Shown here in pieces: positions 40,501 through 55,500 of a stretch of 64,000 bases of DNA; positions within the stretch are counted from its first letter, which is position 1, and each line of letters begins with the position of its first letter. Both the position numbers and the translations under genes were made by a program. A model generated the notes under the pieces. That model saw only the letters and a list, made by a program, of their open reading frames with translations. It was not told the DNA's origin and made no database searches. The DNA is taken from positions 109,741 through 173,740 of the forward strand of contig JAKJXP020000100.1 in assembly GCA_022225965.2 (NCBI GenBank), written 5' to 3'. Source of the DNA: Diatrype stigma. Taxonomy: Eukaryota; Ascomycota; Sordariomycetes; Xylariales; Diatrypaceae.

Positions 40501-43500
40501 CACGCCGACGTCGAAGGCGCACGCCGCGTGGTGCAGGTGCTTGACCCCCGTCGGCGTGCACACCACGGGCAGCTGCAGGTGCTGCTCCACGTACTTGGTG
40601 CTGGCGCCGTTGGCGTAGGCCGTCTGCACCACGCCGATGCGCAGCTGCTCGTCGAGCCCGGCCGCCCGCGCCAGGTCCGCGATGAACGACGCCGCGAGCG
40701 TCGCGATCCGGTCCCCGTCGAACATGAAGAACCCGGACTCCGGGTCGATCCAGTAGTAGATGAGGCGGTCGGCGTCCCCGTCCAGCGAGCACCACCGGTC
40801 GCCCGGCGCCTGCTTGGGGCTGGGCGGCGCGCGCTGCCGCGTCTTGACGAAGTCGGCGCCGCAGTCCAGGTTCAGCACCTCCGGGCGGAGCACGTCGTCG
40901 TTGTACACCTTCACCTCGAGCCCCGTCTTGGCGGGGTCGTGGTACTTCAGCAACTCGCTGAGCTTCGGCCCGCCGACCCCGTTGGCGCAGTCGACCGACA
41001 GGGACCCCGTCACCCGCCGGCCCCGCAGGGCGCGTTGGAAGGCCTCGGCCAGTTTCTTGTAGTACCCGGCCTCGCTGACCTCGCCGTAGGACTTGGGCGT
41101 GCCCTCGGTGTTGACGGCTCGCGTCAGGTAGTGCAGCTGGGGCGTGGTGAGGATCTTGTAGTCGACGTAGGTGGTGCCGGTGGCAGCGAGGGCGTCGGCT
41201 AGGGCGGTGATGAGCTTGATGCCCGAGGGCCGCGTGTCGCGGCCGGCGATGACCTTGCCGGGCGCGGCCAGGTCGACCTTCTGGGCGTCGGCCAGCTGGA
41301 GCAGGCCGTCGGCGAGATCTTCGTGGGTGGGGCTGTTGACGAGCCGGGTCGCGAAGGCCTCCCAGTCCTGCTCCAGCATGTCGCCGAGCGGGTCGACGAT
41401 CTTGACGCCGTTGTCGACCGCGGGGTTGTGGCTCGCGGTGATCATGACGCCGATCGCCTGGCCGTTGAGCTTGCGGCTCCGCAGGGCGGCCAGCAGACCG
41501 ACCCGGAAGGCCACCCCGTCGAGCAGGTCGGCGCTCATCCGGAACCCGGCCGTGCCGTACTTGTAGACATGCCCGGCGACGATGTCATGCTTCTTCGAAG
41601 CGGCGATTATGGCGTCCCGATCCATGGTTTGCTATGAGGGGCGCAGGTATTTTTCTGCAGACTCGTAGGTGGGTGTGTGGGCGGCTGGGCGGCTAGCAAA
41701 TCCTGAAAGGCGGGAGTCGCTTATCGACGGCTGTAAGGGTATCGGCGAGGAGCAGAAATTGTATGCTGCGCTGGTGTCGGTGTGCTTGTTGAAGTCGAGC
41801 AGCCGTTGCGGGGGTTCAGGTTGCAGAGAAAGGTATAAGACCAAGAAATAAGGAGGTGTTCGAGTCCAGCTGACACGGTCTGGATAGATAGTCCTGGCGT
41901 TACCAAGTGCTGCAGTGGCTCTCAAGGGCAGATGTTGCCAGAGGAAGTTTGAGGGTGGGTTGGGGACGGGCCGGGGGGGACGTTCACCAAGCGGCTGTTG
42001 GAGGAGTTGTCAGTTCCGAAACGGGCAGAATGCATATTGCATAATCAACTAGTTACCTAGCAGCTCTAGGTACCTATCAGCTGCCTATCTACATACATGG
42101 TTGCGTATTAGCTAACTGGATGCTTCCAAGTTGGATACCTACATACGTAGTTACTTATTAGAGCTTAGAGTCTCGAAGCCTGGTGCCGTCAAGCCGTACG
42201 TAAAGTCTTAGTCTAGAGCCTTTGTATACCCGCATTGTCGCATATCATCTGACACCCAACTAGACGCCTAGTACCCGGATCGAGGATATGGCTCAGTGGA
42301 ATTCGGTGGAATAGGTTGTTATCCATCCGCCCATCCATCTGCCCATCCGTAACCGTACCACTACTACCTAGGTATGTAGGTATCTAGGTACTGTATGTAG
42401 ATCTTCCTCGGAATGCCCCTCTCAGCCCCGCCATTTAGCGTCACACAGCAGCTGGCGGGCACGCGGGCAAGCAAAGACCATGCGGGCGTGAGTGGGGTCT
42501 TGCTGTTGATCTTCGTACCGTAGGTTCTATACGGGATATCAACCATTACTACATACAGTAGCACAGTAGGGACCTATCACTAGATGCCATTAACCAGACA
42601 AATCCAAGTAGTACTCTGCTTTGCACTATCCTTCAATTTCAATCGAAAGCATTGGAAGGCAACGATTCCCCCATGGACGCCTAAAAAATTCGCCATAATA
42701 ACGTATGTTTAGGACAGACATATAAACTCGGCTTATAAGACTACCTATTCCGTAGATCTTACGTAGATCTACGGTAGTAGCTATCTCAGTGAAACACTCG
42801 TATCTGACGAGACGCCCCAAAGTGGTCCTTATACCCCGTGGGCAAACAAATTAAGACCTGCTATTGGGGCTGTCTTAATTTTACTCTTAGGCTATACCCA
42901 TACCTTGCCAATTATTAGACCCATAATATAAAGTTAAAACCTCTTTATATAACCATTTATTATAACCATTAATATCGTACTTAAAATAAATTATTCGGAA
43001 TTATATCGTTATTTATAAATTTTATATATTATTATAATATCGATATAATATTAACACAAAACCGGAAATTAAAAACTTAATTAAGAATTATATTATATAA
43101 TATAATAATAAACCTTATAATTATATAACTTTAATTATTTTTTATAACGGAAATTATATAACTTTAATTATTTTTTATAATAACCTTAGTTATTTTTAAT
43201 TAAATTAATTATATTACCTATTAAATTAATCGTCGTATTTTATAAAGCAAAATCGTTAATATCGTGTTATTTTTCGAGCTTTATTGCAGCCTAATTTTTA
43301 GCGCTTAGTTCGGGCCTGGCCCGGTGTGCCTTTGGAGGTGCCGGGGGTACCGGAAGTGCCGGAAATGTCGGGGGTGCCAGAATAAGTATGGATGCCGCAG
43401 TACGTAGCGTTTATTGGTTACATAAAAGCCCTTAAAGGGCTTCCAATATGGCGATATCCGTAGCCGTAAAAGTTATCGTAAGTATAGGTTTAAATGTAAG

Positions 43501-46500
43501 CGTAAGCGGACCTGTTGTTTCTTTCTTTTTTTCTTTTTTTCTCTTTCTTTTTTTCCTTTTCCTGGTACCGCAAGCAAAGAAGGCATTATTATTGCGGGCA
43601 TTATTACTGCGAGCATTAATACGAAAGGCGCTAATACGAAAGGCGCTGGCATAAAAGGCGCTAATACGGCCGCGTTAAATGCCGCTTTATATAAGAGCGG
43701 AATTATCGTTATTCGAATCGAAGTTAATAATTTCTTCCTATTATAAAGGCTTACGGCGAAAAGTAAAATAAAGCTTTTATCGCCGGTATTTAATAATCCT
43801 TTAAAGGAATTATAAAAGAGTAACCGCGCCGTTTCGAAGGCGCTTATGGAACTTTTATGTACGGAATTTCTTAATAATTAGTAGCGGGATATTAACGGCT
43901 AGATTTTTGCCCGTTAATTATTAAGGGTTTATATTACTTATTTTTAAGGGCTTTATATATGGCTTATTATTAATGAGCTTAATGTTTTTTAGGATTTTAT
44001 AAACGTATAGGAATCCGTATTAATTAATAAACGGGCAATTAGTTTAAAAATAAGAAAATAATAACTTCGAAAAAGGCCGCGTTATAAAAAATAAAATAAC
44101 GAAGGCCTTACGGTATTAAATTGCTATAAAGTTAATAGCTTTATATAAATAAACCATCGTAAGGGTTTTAAGTTATTTGCGGCTAATAAATTTTCGCCGA
44201 AAGCGGCTATTTTATAAATCGAGGAAATTGCGGTATTTATTTATTATCTCTTTAATTATCCGTTTTAAGGCGCCCGAAATACGTAATAGGTTTTCGCGGC
44301 CGTCGATTAAATGTGCCTTAATATGGCGATAATTCGATTCGATAAAAGAGGTAATTTAAATTCCGAAATTGCAATATCGTAAAATGTAATAATTCGTTTA
44401 TTTATATCGAAAAGAAAAATAAGTATTCTTAAAGTATTTAATAATGGCCATTTGGTTTTTAAATCTTTCGTAAAAGGTATTTTAGGTTTCGTTTATTTTT
44501 ATTTCCGTTTGGAAATAAATTATATGCTGCTAATATATAAGGATTTCTTTTTGAGAATAAGGTATATTACCGAATAAGCTTGGCAGTTTTGGGCCATTTA
44601 CGCGAATAAAGCGGTTAAGCTTTTAAAATTCTTCGTAATTATCGGGATTCTTAAGCTTATCGACGAAAGTTTCGGCATTTTTAATTGATTTATCGGAATT
44701 ATCGGTCCCGTTATTGCCGGTATCGTTATTTTTATTATTAGCCTTTTTTTTGCTTTTATTAAATTTAAATTATAAAGGCTTAGGTTATAAGGGTTTTTTT
44801 TATTTGCGCTTAATATATAATATTACGTTTTTATTAATATAAAAAATGCAAATCTGCTATTAAACGCCGGAAAGGAATTATTTTATTACTTTTTTAAATT
44901 TCTTTTAAAAATTTGAAATAAGTACGTCGGATTTAAAAGCGCCTATTTCGATTAAAAGTTTTACGTAATTTTTTATAAACCAGTCGTATTATACCTATAA
45001 TTTATTCGGTATTATATCGAAGCATTTATTAAACGTTAATTCCGTATAAGTAATTTTTATAACGTTAAAGAATAACATATAAAAGCGGTTCGTTTTATAC
45101 GTATTATCGAAACTGGAAATTAACGGATATTGCTTTTATATATCGACATATTAGGAATAGGTTTATATAATAGCCGCTATACGGCCCGGGTTGCTTTTTT
45201 CGTATTTAATACGATAGGGGTATTTTTAATTTCGAAAATGCTTAATAAAGGCTTAGGTAAATGTAAAGCTATCGAGCTTATTTAAGCGATTACGTTAAAG
45301 AAAGTTATAAATGTTTTTTTATCGTACGGAATAATTTAAAAAGCCGTTTTTAAAAGTGGCATATATGTTTATAAGAAAAATGTTCGTATTGATTATATTT
45401 TAAATTTATGCCTTTATTTATTCGATAAAGAAATAATTACGTATATAAATAATTATATTAAATATATCGTAATTATGCCGCCGGTATTATTTTTAAATAA
45501 AAAGTTTAAATATTTACTTATAATCGATAAATCGATCGGTTTTTATTATAACTTAAAAGGAATAATTTATTTTACGCGTATTGGTTTTTCGTATATTACG
45601 GCTTTTATTAACGCGTTAAATATTACGATTATAATATACGAAATACCGAATGGGCTTTTTATTGCGATAATTTCTTTTTTAATAACGAATAAAGTAATAG
45701 CCGTAAAATTTAACGAAGCTATTTAGGGATTTCATTAAATCTTTAAGCCTTTTATAAGGCGGGCCGTTATTTGGGCCGCTTTTCGGCGATAACGGCATCG
45801 AGCGAAAGGAATTCATCGATTATTACGAAGGCGAAGTTGTTATAACGAAGAAAAAGCTATAGGAATAAAGGAAATATAAAAAGAAAAGAAATATAAGAAT
45901 AAAGAAAATGCAAAAGAAAAGAAAATATAAAAGTTATAAGATAATTAAAACGATAAGTTATTTTATAAAGAAATTAAATCGGTATTGCCGTTATATTATA
46001 GCTTATTATTAGTTCCAAGCTGTTATATGTAAAATCCGTTAATTTAAATGAAAAACTAGGCGTTATAGCATTTCGTTAATAGGAAGAACTAATGCATTAA
46101 AACAGTCCGGCTATTAGCTATCAAGGTATGGATACAGCCCAAAAGTAAAATTAAGACAGCCCTAATAGCAGGTCTTAACAAATTTGATGCCAATAACGAG
46201 TCTGTTATACGAGATGGACAGCTTATATCCTAGGTTGAATTACCTGCCCCTTGTTCCTGCTGGGTTTGTTAGGTACATAGGAATCGTTGGTCTTCCCTCT
46301 TCAAGTGTTTTCTTCAGAGCTACCCATGTACTAAACCAAAGCGTATATTGCTGGTATTGGTACTGCTCCCCCCGACCCCCTCGACACCCGGTTCTTCCAA
46401 AGTCCTTTACATAGGAAATCTAAAATAGCCTCATAGGTATCCACAAGTACCTGTCAATTACCACATCTTTGTGTCACAAAATCCACCCTTGTATCTGATT

Positions 46501-49500
46501 TCTGCCCTTGTATTATAGACATGTTCCGGTCCGCCCTAGCTCCGCGGTTTATTAGGTCTGCACCAGCCAGGAGTTAATGCCATGCTGGTAATATATATCA
46601 CACGATCGATTTGGATTTCCAAATTCCGAGGCCTAACTAGCATGCTTCGTATCCTCTGATAGGAATATTCTGACGAGTGCCTGTAGGAATGCTTAACGCC
46701 TTGCCATTATAAAAAGTGCTGCAGAGCTTATGGATCATTCGGTCCTAATGACTTTTAGTTAAGTCGCTTTTATAACTATTTTCAAGCCGGAAAGATCTCC
46801 CGCTTGTCACAGCCCAAACCTGCCTTCTTCAAATGATCTATGTGCAGATGTACGGGTGATTCTGGCTAGTCAGCTCTTTGCGTGCCCATAAACTTTAGTG
46901 AGGTGCTTTAGGTGGCCTCCCTCTTTACCTATGTAGGTACTGTTCAGGGCTTGATTTTGAGATACCTAGGTTATCACCCGTTCTCGGTTCCCACATGAGC
47001 TTACAGGATTGTGAAGTTTCTTCATACCTACCATCTATAGGAGCCTGGGGTGACATTACGAATCCCTGGAGGTGATCTAATTCAACCCTGACGGTGATTT
47101 AATCGGTACTCGATTTAATCGATCCTTGGAGGTGATATTTTCATTTTCTCCATAGAATTTGGCTGCGGTGGAGCCCATCTATTTTAGCGTGGATTAAACT
47201 TCCGGACACTCAGACCACGTACGTCGTACTACTTCTGTAGTACGTAAGAAAAGTAGTTAAACTTTATCATGTGATCTCGCGACTGATCTGCTTCCTCATC
47301 TTGACATGAACGCGAACGCGTCCTTTGGCTGTCGCATCAACAAGAACTTGGCAACTTTTGGAGCATTGGTCCCCTATCCAACGGCAGTCCTGCTTTTGCT
47401 TTTGCATGTCGCTAGAAAAGACATCGCAAACGGAATTCAGCGAAAAATAAATAGATAAATAGAAGCCAACACGGATACATCCGGTTTGTCGCGCGCGACA
47501 GTGCATCCATCCACCATCTACCAACTGCAATCCACCGCCCATCATGCCTGATGACGACGAGAGCTGTGCTAATCCTTTGCTCCTTGGATGGGTCAAGGAG
47601 ATGCTCGATCTGGCTCGAGAACGGAACACAAAGGCGATAACTACGTATAAACATGCATATACTTCGCTCAAGGCGTGCCCGATCACGTTGAGCCATCCTT
47701 CTCAATTACAACAGCTCAAGGGATTTGGTCAGACATTAACTTCCCGGTTGACCGAGAAGATGAAGAAGCACTGCGAGGAGAATGGCCTGCCAATGCCGAA
47801 ACGGAAACGGATGTCCCCGGCCGCCCACGCTGCCATTAACAACGACAGTGATGACGTCCCTGAAGAGCGGCCGGCAAAGAAGCCGAGGAAGGCGAAGCCC
47901 TATGTGCCTGCATTCAGATCTGGAGCTTATGGTTTGGTCATCGGGCTAACTTCGCTGGGCGAGGATGCATCTGTAGGGATGACCAAGAACCAGCTAATCG
48001 AAGCCTCGCAGCCTCACTGCGATGCTTCGTATACTGCCCCACCGGATCCAAGTAGCTTTTATACCGCTTGGAAGTCTATGAATACTCTAGTCGACAAAGA
48101 CCTTGTGCGCGAGCGTGGGCGACCTTCCAAGAGATACATGTTGACAGATGAAGGATGGGAGGTAGCAAGACGTATTCTGCAGACAACTACGAGTGATGGT
48201 CAGCCTAGGCCTAATCCGCCCACAAGAGCCGATCCGCCCCTAGGAACTGATTCGCCTGCAAGGGCTGATCCCCCTGCGAGGGCCGACCCGCCCCAACGGC
48301 TCGAAGTGCCGCAACGGATTACCGAGAGCACAAGTTCTCGATTGGCCGCAAGGTCACCTTCTGTAGAAATCGAAGAACAACCACCGCAAGGTTCGAGCTA
48401 TGCGAATGTTGTCGCTAACGGAGACTCTACGCCAAGTGCTTCAGCACTGCCTAACTTCAGGCCTATTCGACTCGCGCCTGGTACTTTCACAGTTCATCTC
48501 GTGCTCGACACTCGAGAAATTCGTGCCAGGACTGACAGGGATTACATTCAGGAGGAGCTGGTAAAGAGAGGAGTTAAGCCTATAATACGGTCCCTCGAAG
48601 TCGGTGACGCGCTCTGGATCGCCAAGTGTCACGATGCTAACTTCTTATCGCGGCTGGGCGCCGAGGGTGACGAAGTGGTGCTCGATTATCTTGTCGAGAG
48701 GAAAAGACTCGACGATCTGATTAGTAGCTTCAAAGATGGTCGCTATCACGAACAAAAGTTTCGCCAAAAACGATCAGGGATCAACAAGGTCATCTATGTT
48801 GTCGAGGAAATGGCAATGGACCCGAATAGCTTTGACAGATACGAGGAGGCTGTGCAAACAGCCATAGCCTCAACCCAAGTGGTGAACGGCTACTTCATGA
48901 AGAAGACGCAAAAGGTCGACGATTCGATCCGCTATCTCGCTCGGATGACGATGCTCCTGAAAAAGCAATACGAAGGCCGCTCCCTATTCGTGATCCCCAC
49001 CGAGATCCTTACGGCGCAGAATTATCTCCCGCTGCTCGAGCACCTTCGCGAGAAAGAGCCCATGACGGGCCACTACGTTACTTATCCGGCATTCGCATCG
49101 ATGGCTTCCAAGTCGGACGCGATGACGCTCCGAGACGTGTTTCTCAAGATGCTCATGTGCACGAAGCAGGTGACGGGAGAGAAGGCGCTGGAGATCCAGA
49201 AGAGGTGGAAGACCCCGCACGAGTTTGTCAAGGCATTCGAGGAATGCGGGAGCGGGGAGGAGGGCAAGAAGAAGCAGCGCGAGCTTGTTTTCAGTCAGAT
49301 GGGCAACCTGTTCGGGAGAAAAAAGATCGCGAAGACGCTTAGTCACAAGATTGCCGAAGTGTGGGGAGATGTCTGATGACCCAAACGTCTGGTTTTTTGT
49401 TGATAGCGTTATTTTACCTGTCTATAAATATATCACCAGACACCAAGCAAAACTAGATGGCACTTCTAGATGCTAGATACAAAAAAAAAAATGAAGATGA

Positions 49501-52500
49501 AGAAACCCCCCGACAAATGGTCGAGCGGCACGCCGACCGGTTGGCTGAGTAGGAATCCAGGTGCGTCGTGTCGTCAAGATTCTTCAAGAATGCGCCCCCA
49601 TAGCCTGGGCCACGAGGTTCTGCACCATCTTCTCGATGACCGACTTGACCTGGGCCTCGCCCTGGGAGCCGAGGAAGCCGGCCATGGACTTCTCGGCGTA
49701 CTTGGCGAGGACGTCGACCTCGACGTTGACGCTGTCGCCGACCTGCTTCTGGGCCAGCACGACCTTCTCCTGCGTGTAGGCGATGAGCATGACCTCCCAC
49801 CAGCCCTCGGCGTCGTCGACGCGGGTGACGGTCAGGCTGGTGCCGTCGAGGGCCACGAAGCCCTTGTAGACGACGTAGCGCAGGACGTCGGGCGAGCGCG
49901 GGCGGAACCGCAGCGTGACGGCCTCGCCGTCCCGGGCGACCCCCACGATCTCCGCCGTCGTGTCCACGTGGCCCTGCACGAAGTGGCCCCCCATCCGCGT
50001 GTCGGCCCGCACCGCCCGCTCCAGGTTCACCCGCGACCCCGGCGCCAGCGCTCCCAGGTCCGTCAGCCGCAGCGTCTCGGGCGCCACGCCCACCGTGAAC
50101 CGCGGCGAGGAGGAGGAGGAGGAGGAGCTCCCCGCCTGTACGATGTCCGTCGCCGTCAGACACACCCCGTTGATGGCGATGCTGTCGCCCAGCTGCGCGT
50201 CCGCGAGCTTGTCCGAGCCCGCGGGCAGGGCGATCGTCAGCGTCGTGCCCGTCTCTTCGTTCCGCACCAGCTCTTCTACCACTGGGGAGGGGGTGGCGGG
50301 CCGCAAAGGGCATGTTGTTAGCTTTCCTGGGTCTCCTTTCTTTATATGTATAGCTCGCGCGGCCAAAGGGGAAGTTTGAGGGGAGAGGGGGAAGGGGGTT
50401 GTGGGTTCGCTAGATCCGTGTATGTGCGTGATTCATGTATGGATACATAACATACCCCCGATCTCCTCGACGAGTCCTGTGAACATTTCCGGCACAGGCG
50501 ATAGGAGGCCTCGCTCTGTCTAGTATAGGTATAGGTATAGGTATAGATATAGGGAGGTAGGCTAGGTAATATAAGTAGCTAGACGCTCTGTATGTATATT
50601 CTTGCTTGAGCTAATAGACTTAAGTAAGGAGGTCGACGGGATAGACGTCGGACCAAAATGCAAAGAACCTTCATGCTTGGGGATTGCCTATGACGTTACG
50701 GCTTGTGCCCCGCTAATCACCTTAGCTTGTGAGATTAGTAAAAATGCCCCGCGCCGTGGGACCGGAACCCTATACTTGGCCGTATATACATACACTCTAG
50801 TATACTACGTACATACCTACTTACGCAGGCCCCATATACAGCTGTTACTCAAAGACTCCATGAATGAAACTTTTATGAGACACCGTTTTATAGACTGACA
50901 TATCATCTTACGATATTTACAGTGCCTTCACCCGCTTTCTGAGGTTTGGCGAAAAACGAGGCGAATATAGAATGGCGTGGCTCAATGTCTCAATGGCCGA
51001 GACGACTAAAACACCATCGGACTCTGGCTCATACCTAGAGTCTGACAAACTTGGTTGCCTTAACAGAAAACGCAACGCTTCGATCAACCAGGGAGATCTT
51101 ACAGCATTGCGTCACGGACCAGGAGCCGGGCACGGAACAACCGGAAACGTCTCATTCGGACTGATCACCACACCTTGACTCATGGCGATGAAGTGTTTCC
51201 GGATAAGTTGTATGCGGCTGTTGGTAGCCGGTGTGTTAGCTGGATCCCCATAATGCAGCGTGAGCCCGTCTGCATGGTCGACGAAAGTCTGGTAGAGAAA
51301 CACGATCAGCACAGTTCTTCTGCCTAAAGCCACCAGGCAAAACAAAAACACCCACATCGCAATCCGGGACGTTACGTCCGAACAGGCTCCAGAAGGCATC
51401 GCCGCACGCGGCCGGCTTACCGCTCTCCTCGCCCCCGCTCCCCTCGAGGACCGCGTAGTACGCCTCGAGCGAGCCGAGGTTCGTCCAGTCGTACTCGCCG
51501 GCGAAGAAGGCCTTGCCCGCGCCCGCCGCGAGGTCGATGTCCGCCCGCAGCTTGGCCGCGTCGGCCGGGTACCCGTGGTCCGAGTAGATGTCCACCTCGT
51601 CGATGGCGAGGTGCGCCTCGCTGACGCCGTAGGTCCCGTCGACTACCAGCTTCCGCGGCGCGAGATCCTTGAGCAGCCGCGCGAGGTCCTGCACCCACGC
51701 TGCCGGCACGTCTTTGTCGCGCGAGACGGGGCCCTCCAGCTCGTTGCCGGTCTCGTAGGCGAAGACTGTGTCATGGGTGGAAAATCAGTAAGTAAGGTAT
51801 TCTGGAGTAAGTGAGAATTCTGACTCGTGGGCGTTGTTGCGAAGGTAGGTAGGCAGGTGTGGGTGGATGGGTAGATTTGATCTTTGTTTATTATAGCCCC
51901 CTCTTTTTCTTGAAAGCAGCCCCCCCTACCATGTCACTCTCTAAGTATATGGGCAAGGCAACTCCAACCGGCGGAAATAGCTTGCCAACGGGGGTAGAAT
52001 ATGATCATGACGGGATGGACTGCTGCTTACTAGCCGGGTCCTCAGCGTACGTCAGGTTGTTGTACTTGTTGCGGTGCGTGAGCAGCGTTCGGACGTAGCC
52101 GTGGAAGGCAGCCACGATAGTCGCGTTCGTGTAGAACTGCTGGATCAGCGGGTTGTTGCTGTCACGGCCCTGCGTGAGGTCGAACCCTGCCCAGCGGAGG
52201 AACGTGTACTTCCCGCCGTGGTAATAGTCCTGCGGATGGTGAGAAGGGAATTATATCGTGTAAGCAGATTGTCCTGGCGAGGACGAGCAACAGCAGTAGT
52301 ACCTAGTAGAAATGGTAGGGAGTGCATGGGAGAGCGAGCGAGGGAGGAAGAGAAAGAGAGAGAGAGCGCGCACCCAGTTATCCGTCAGCGGCACCAGCAA
52401 CCTAACGCCGTACCTCCCCGCCTGGTAGACGGCCCAGTCGATGGCCTCGAAGGCGGCCTCGTTGACGACGCCCGGCGCCGGCACGACGCTGAGCGGGTTG

Positions 52501-55500
52501 CCGACGCTGACGCCGAGCGTGTGCGCGCGGACCGCCGTCCCGCCGAGCGCCCGCACCGTCGCCATCGCGTCCGTGATCCGCCCCGGCGTCGGGTAGCTGG
52601 CCTTGGTGGCCGGGTCGAAGGGCGCGCCCGCCGCCGGCACCACGTTCTCGTCTAGTCCGAGCCAGTAGATGTTGGGCCCCACCGCCTTCCACTCCTTGCC
52701 GTCCAGGAGGAGCCGCGAGCCGTCGCGCGTCACCGGGGATAGTGATAGCATCTCAGCGTTGCGGGGTGCGGCGGCGGCGAGGGCGAGCGTGAGCGTGAGG
52801 GCGCTCGCTGCCTGACGGAGAAGATATGGCTTCATGGCTGGTTGGCTGAGTCTCACAAGACACACAGCATGCAAAGCCTATGATCCCGGGACAACAAGGC
52901 GGGTCTTAAGGTCATGAGAGGGTGTGCTCAGATGGTGGGACCGAAGATTACTTATAGGCAGACAAACAAAGCAGGCTGAACCGAGAGCACATTGTGAGTG
53001 CAAGTAGCATTGTAGGAAAGTCAACGGGTAGTACGGCATGCTAGATCTCCTGACATATAAGAAGACGTCAAATTGAGGCTCAATTGTCTATTGACATGAT
53101 TTGGTTGATGCCGCATATCTCTATGCAGGACCACGGGGGCACGAGTTCCGAGGAAGCCTCAAACTGACCACCCACCTGCACGTTCATTGTTGCAACGACA
53201 GGACTAGGACTTGACAACAACTAATGTGGCGCTGTAGAGACCTATCGAAATGCTGCCATAAGCTGGTGTTATAGATAGAATGCTAAATCTCTATACAGGT
53301 TGACGCATAGCCGTTAATGAACTAGGGATAGAGCAAGGCAATGAAGGACACAAACGGGAGATATTTATATGCCGACCGTCCAGAGATTCTATATATCCCA
53401 ACCCCGTGGGTGCGTAGTTTTACCCGATGTGAAATTTGGATTGACGCCAGATGTCCACTGAACCCTCGGGTCTCTCCTGAAAAGCAACTCCTTGGGGAAA
53501 CGAAACCGAGTGTTCGGATCTGCGAGAGCGGGCTGCTGTCCAGCTAGGGGTGATTATGACAAGGTAAACCTCGGAATCGAGTATACCTACGTCTCTGGAT
53601 GGTGGTAGGTGCCGCAATTGAAACTTGTCTTTAGGGGTTAGTACCTAGCCCCTGATGCATCCTCCGAGCCTGCAACTCTTGATGTTTTGGTATATTTGTC
53701 CGTATAGGAGAAGTACGGTATGAAGTTAATGTATGTATTTTCATATAATCAACATTGATAAACAGAGAACGGCAAAGCATTATGCTGTGGCCTTTATCTA
53801 CAACTAATTAGTACGCGACAGCACAATGGTCTGATAGGTAAATAAGTCATGGTTCTTGGTGTTCTTGGAAACAAAGTTGAATTATATTACAGAATACCGC
53901 TCGGAGACTTCGGGGCTTACCTACGAACCGTCGCACTGGACTACCTACCTAGGTACCTACCTAAATAACAACCCAACTCCGAAAGGAACCGGGCCGAATC
54001 GTCCGCTACAGCCGTTGGATCAGAAAAGGGGGCATCTGAGATAAAGGGTGGAGAGATATGCAATCTGTCATCTTAGGTGACGTCGAATCAGCTTTGCGTA
54101 GTTTATACTAGGCAACAAACGAGCAAAGCTAATGTACCAATTGTATGTATGTATGTATGTATGTGTATGTGTGTATGTATGTACATATGTAGGGGCAGAA
54201 ACGCCTCGAAGTGACCAGCTAAAGTAGGTGCCTGCTACGTACGTACGTACATTAGTTACATACATAACCATTAACTATTGCTGAGCCTGTGTGGATCAGC
54301 TTGAGACGGGAGTTTTCAACATCCGTTCACTACTACTATGTACTACAGACTTATAGCCCCTTACATACAGGTAATGATGGAGCCAGTTCAGTGTCCAACC
54401 CAAACCATAGATTTCCTCATGACCTCATGACCTCATACCTAGGCACTTCCATAACAATGCCTGTGCCACCCTACCTAACCTGCCTACATACCTCCTGGAG
54501 GTCTGACCATCCGCGCCGCGCCACCCCCAGGAACACTGAAAGCCAAGTGAGCCAAGCGCCAAGAAATGCTTTAAAGTTTAATCTGGGGCAAGCACGTTAT
54601 GAGGAGCGCTAGGCCGCCGTGTAGGGGCCTGCCAGTGCCTGTAGGGGCCTGTAGTGCCTGTAAGTAAATGCTTAACTGCTGGTGAGGAAGCACCGGATGC
54701 GCTAAAAGTAGGGCTAGCAGCTCCTCTCTCTAATCCGCATGGAGAAAGTTCCAAGGTTGGAAGCGCATTCAATGCTGCTTACATGGTGCAGCTGGGCCTG
54801 CTAATTTCAAGTTATAACTGAACTTAGGCATGCCTCTTCCCTGCGCTGCCTCTTACCGAGCACACGCGATCATCATGAGTTGACATCTTTTTTATTTCCT
54901 CCCGAGCCTTTCTCCTTCACCTCTCTTCCCCATTCCCTCCCGATGACCACGCAAAAATGGTGCGATTACAACCGCGATTACGGCCGCTCCTGGCCCTCCT
55001 TCTCGTCGCATGCCTCTTCCTCCAGATGACCGAGGCTTCGACCGGCGACCATCTGCCCGAGTTCCGAGAATGCGTCAAGGTAGGCACCGCGAGAATGCTC
55101 AAGCCTTTATGGTGTCAACCCGTCTGCGCGACATGACTAGCATCCAGCTATCTTTATTTTCCCCATTGCTTGTTTTTGTGTGCTTGTTCTATGATCTCAA
55201 TGCCAACTGTTCTCCACATGACTATCGCTAGAAACCAATATAACTAAAACTGACTGTGCATGGAAACTGGGCAGATATGCAAGCGTGAGAACTGCGATAC
55301 CGAAGACCCAACGCCCATCCGTAAGCACCCACCACCTTTCTGCCTGCCTCTCACATATAGCTAGAGAGAGCCACCCGATACTTCTCCCCGAGCGTGTGAA
55401 ACAACGGAACCCAACCGCTGACCGTTTCCTTCCCGGCGCTCACTATATATAGCCTTCCACCGCCGGCTCCTCCTCTGGACGTGCCCGAAAGAGTGCGACT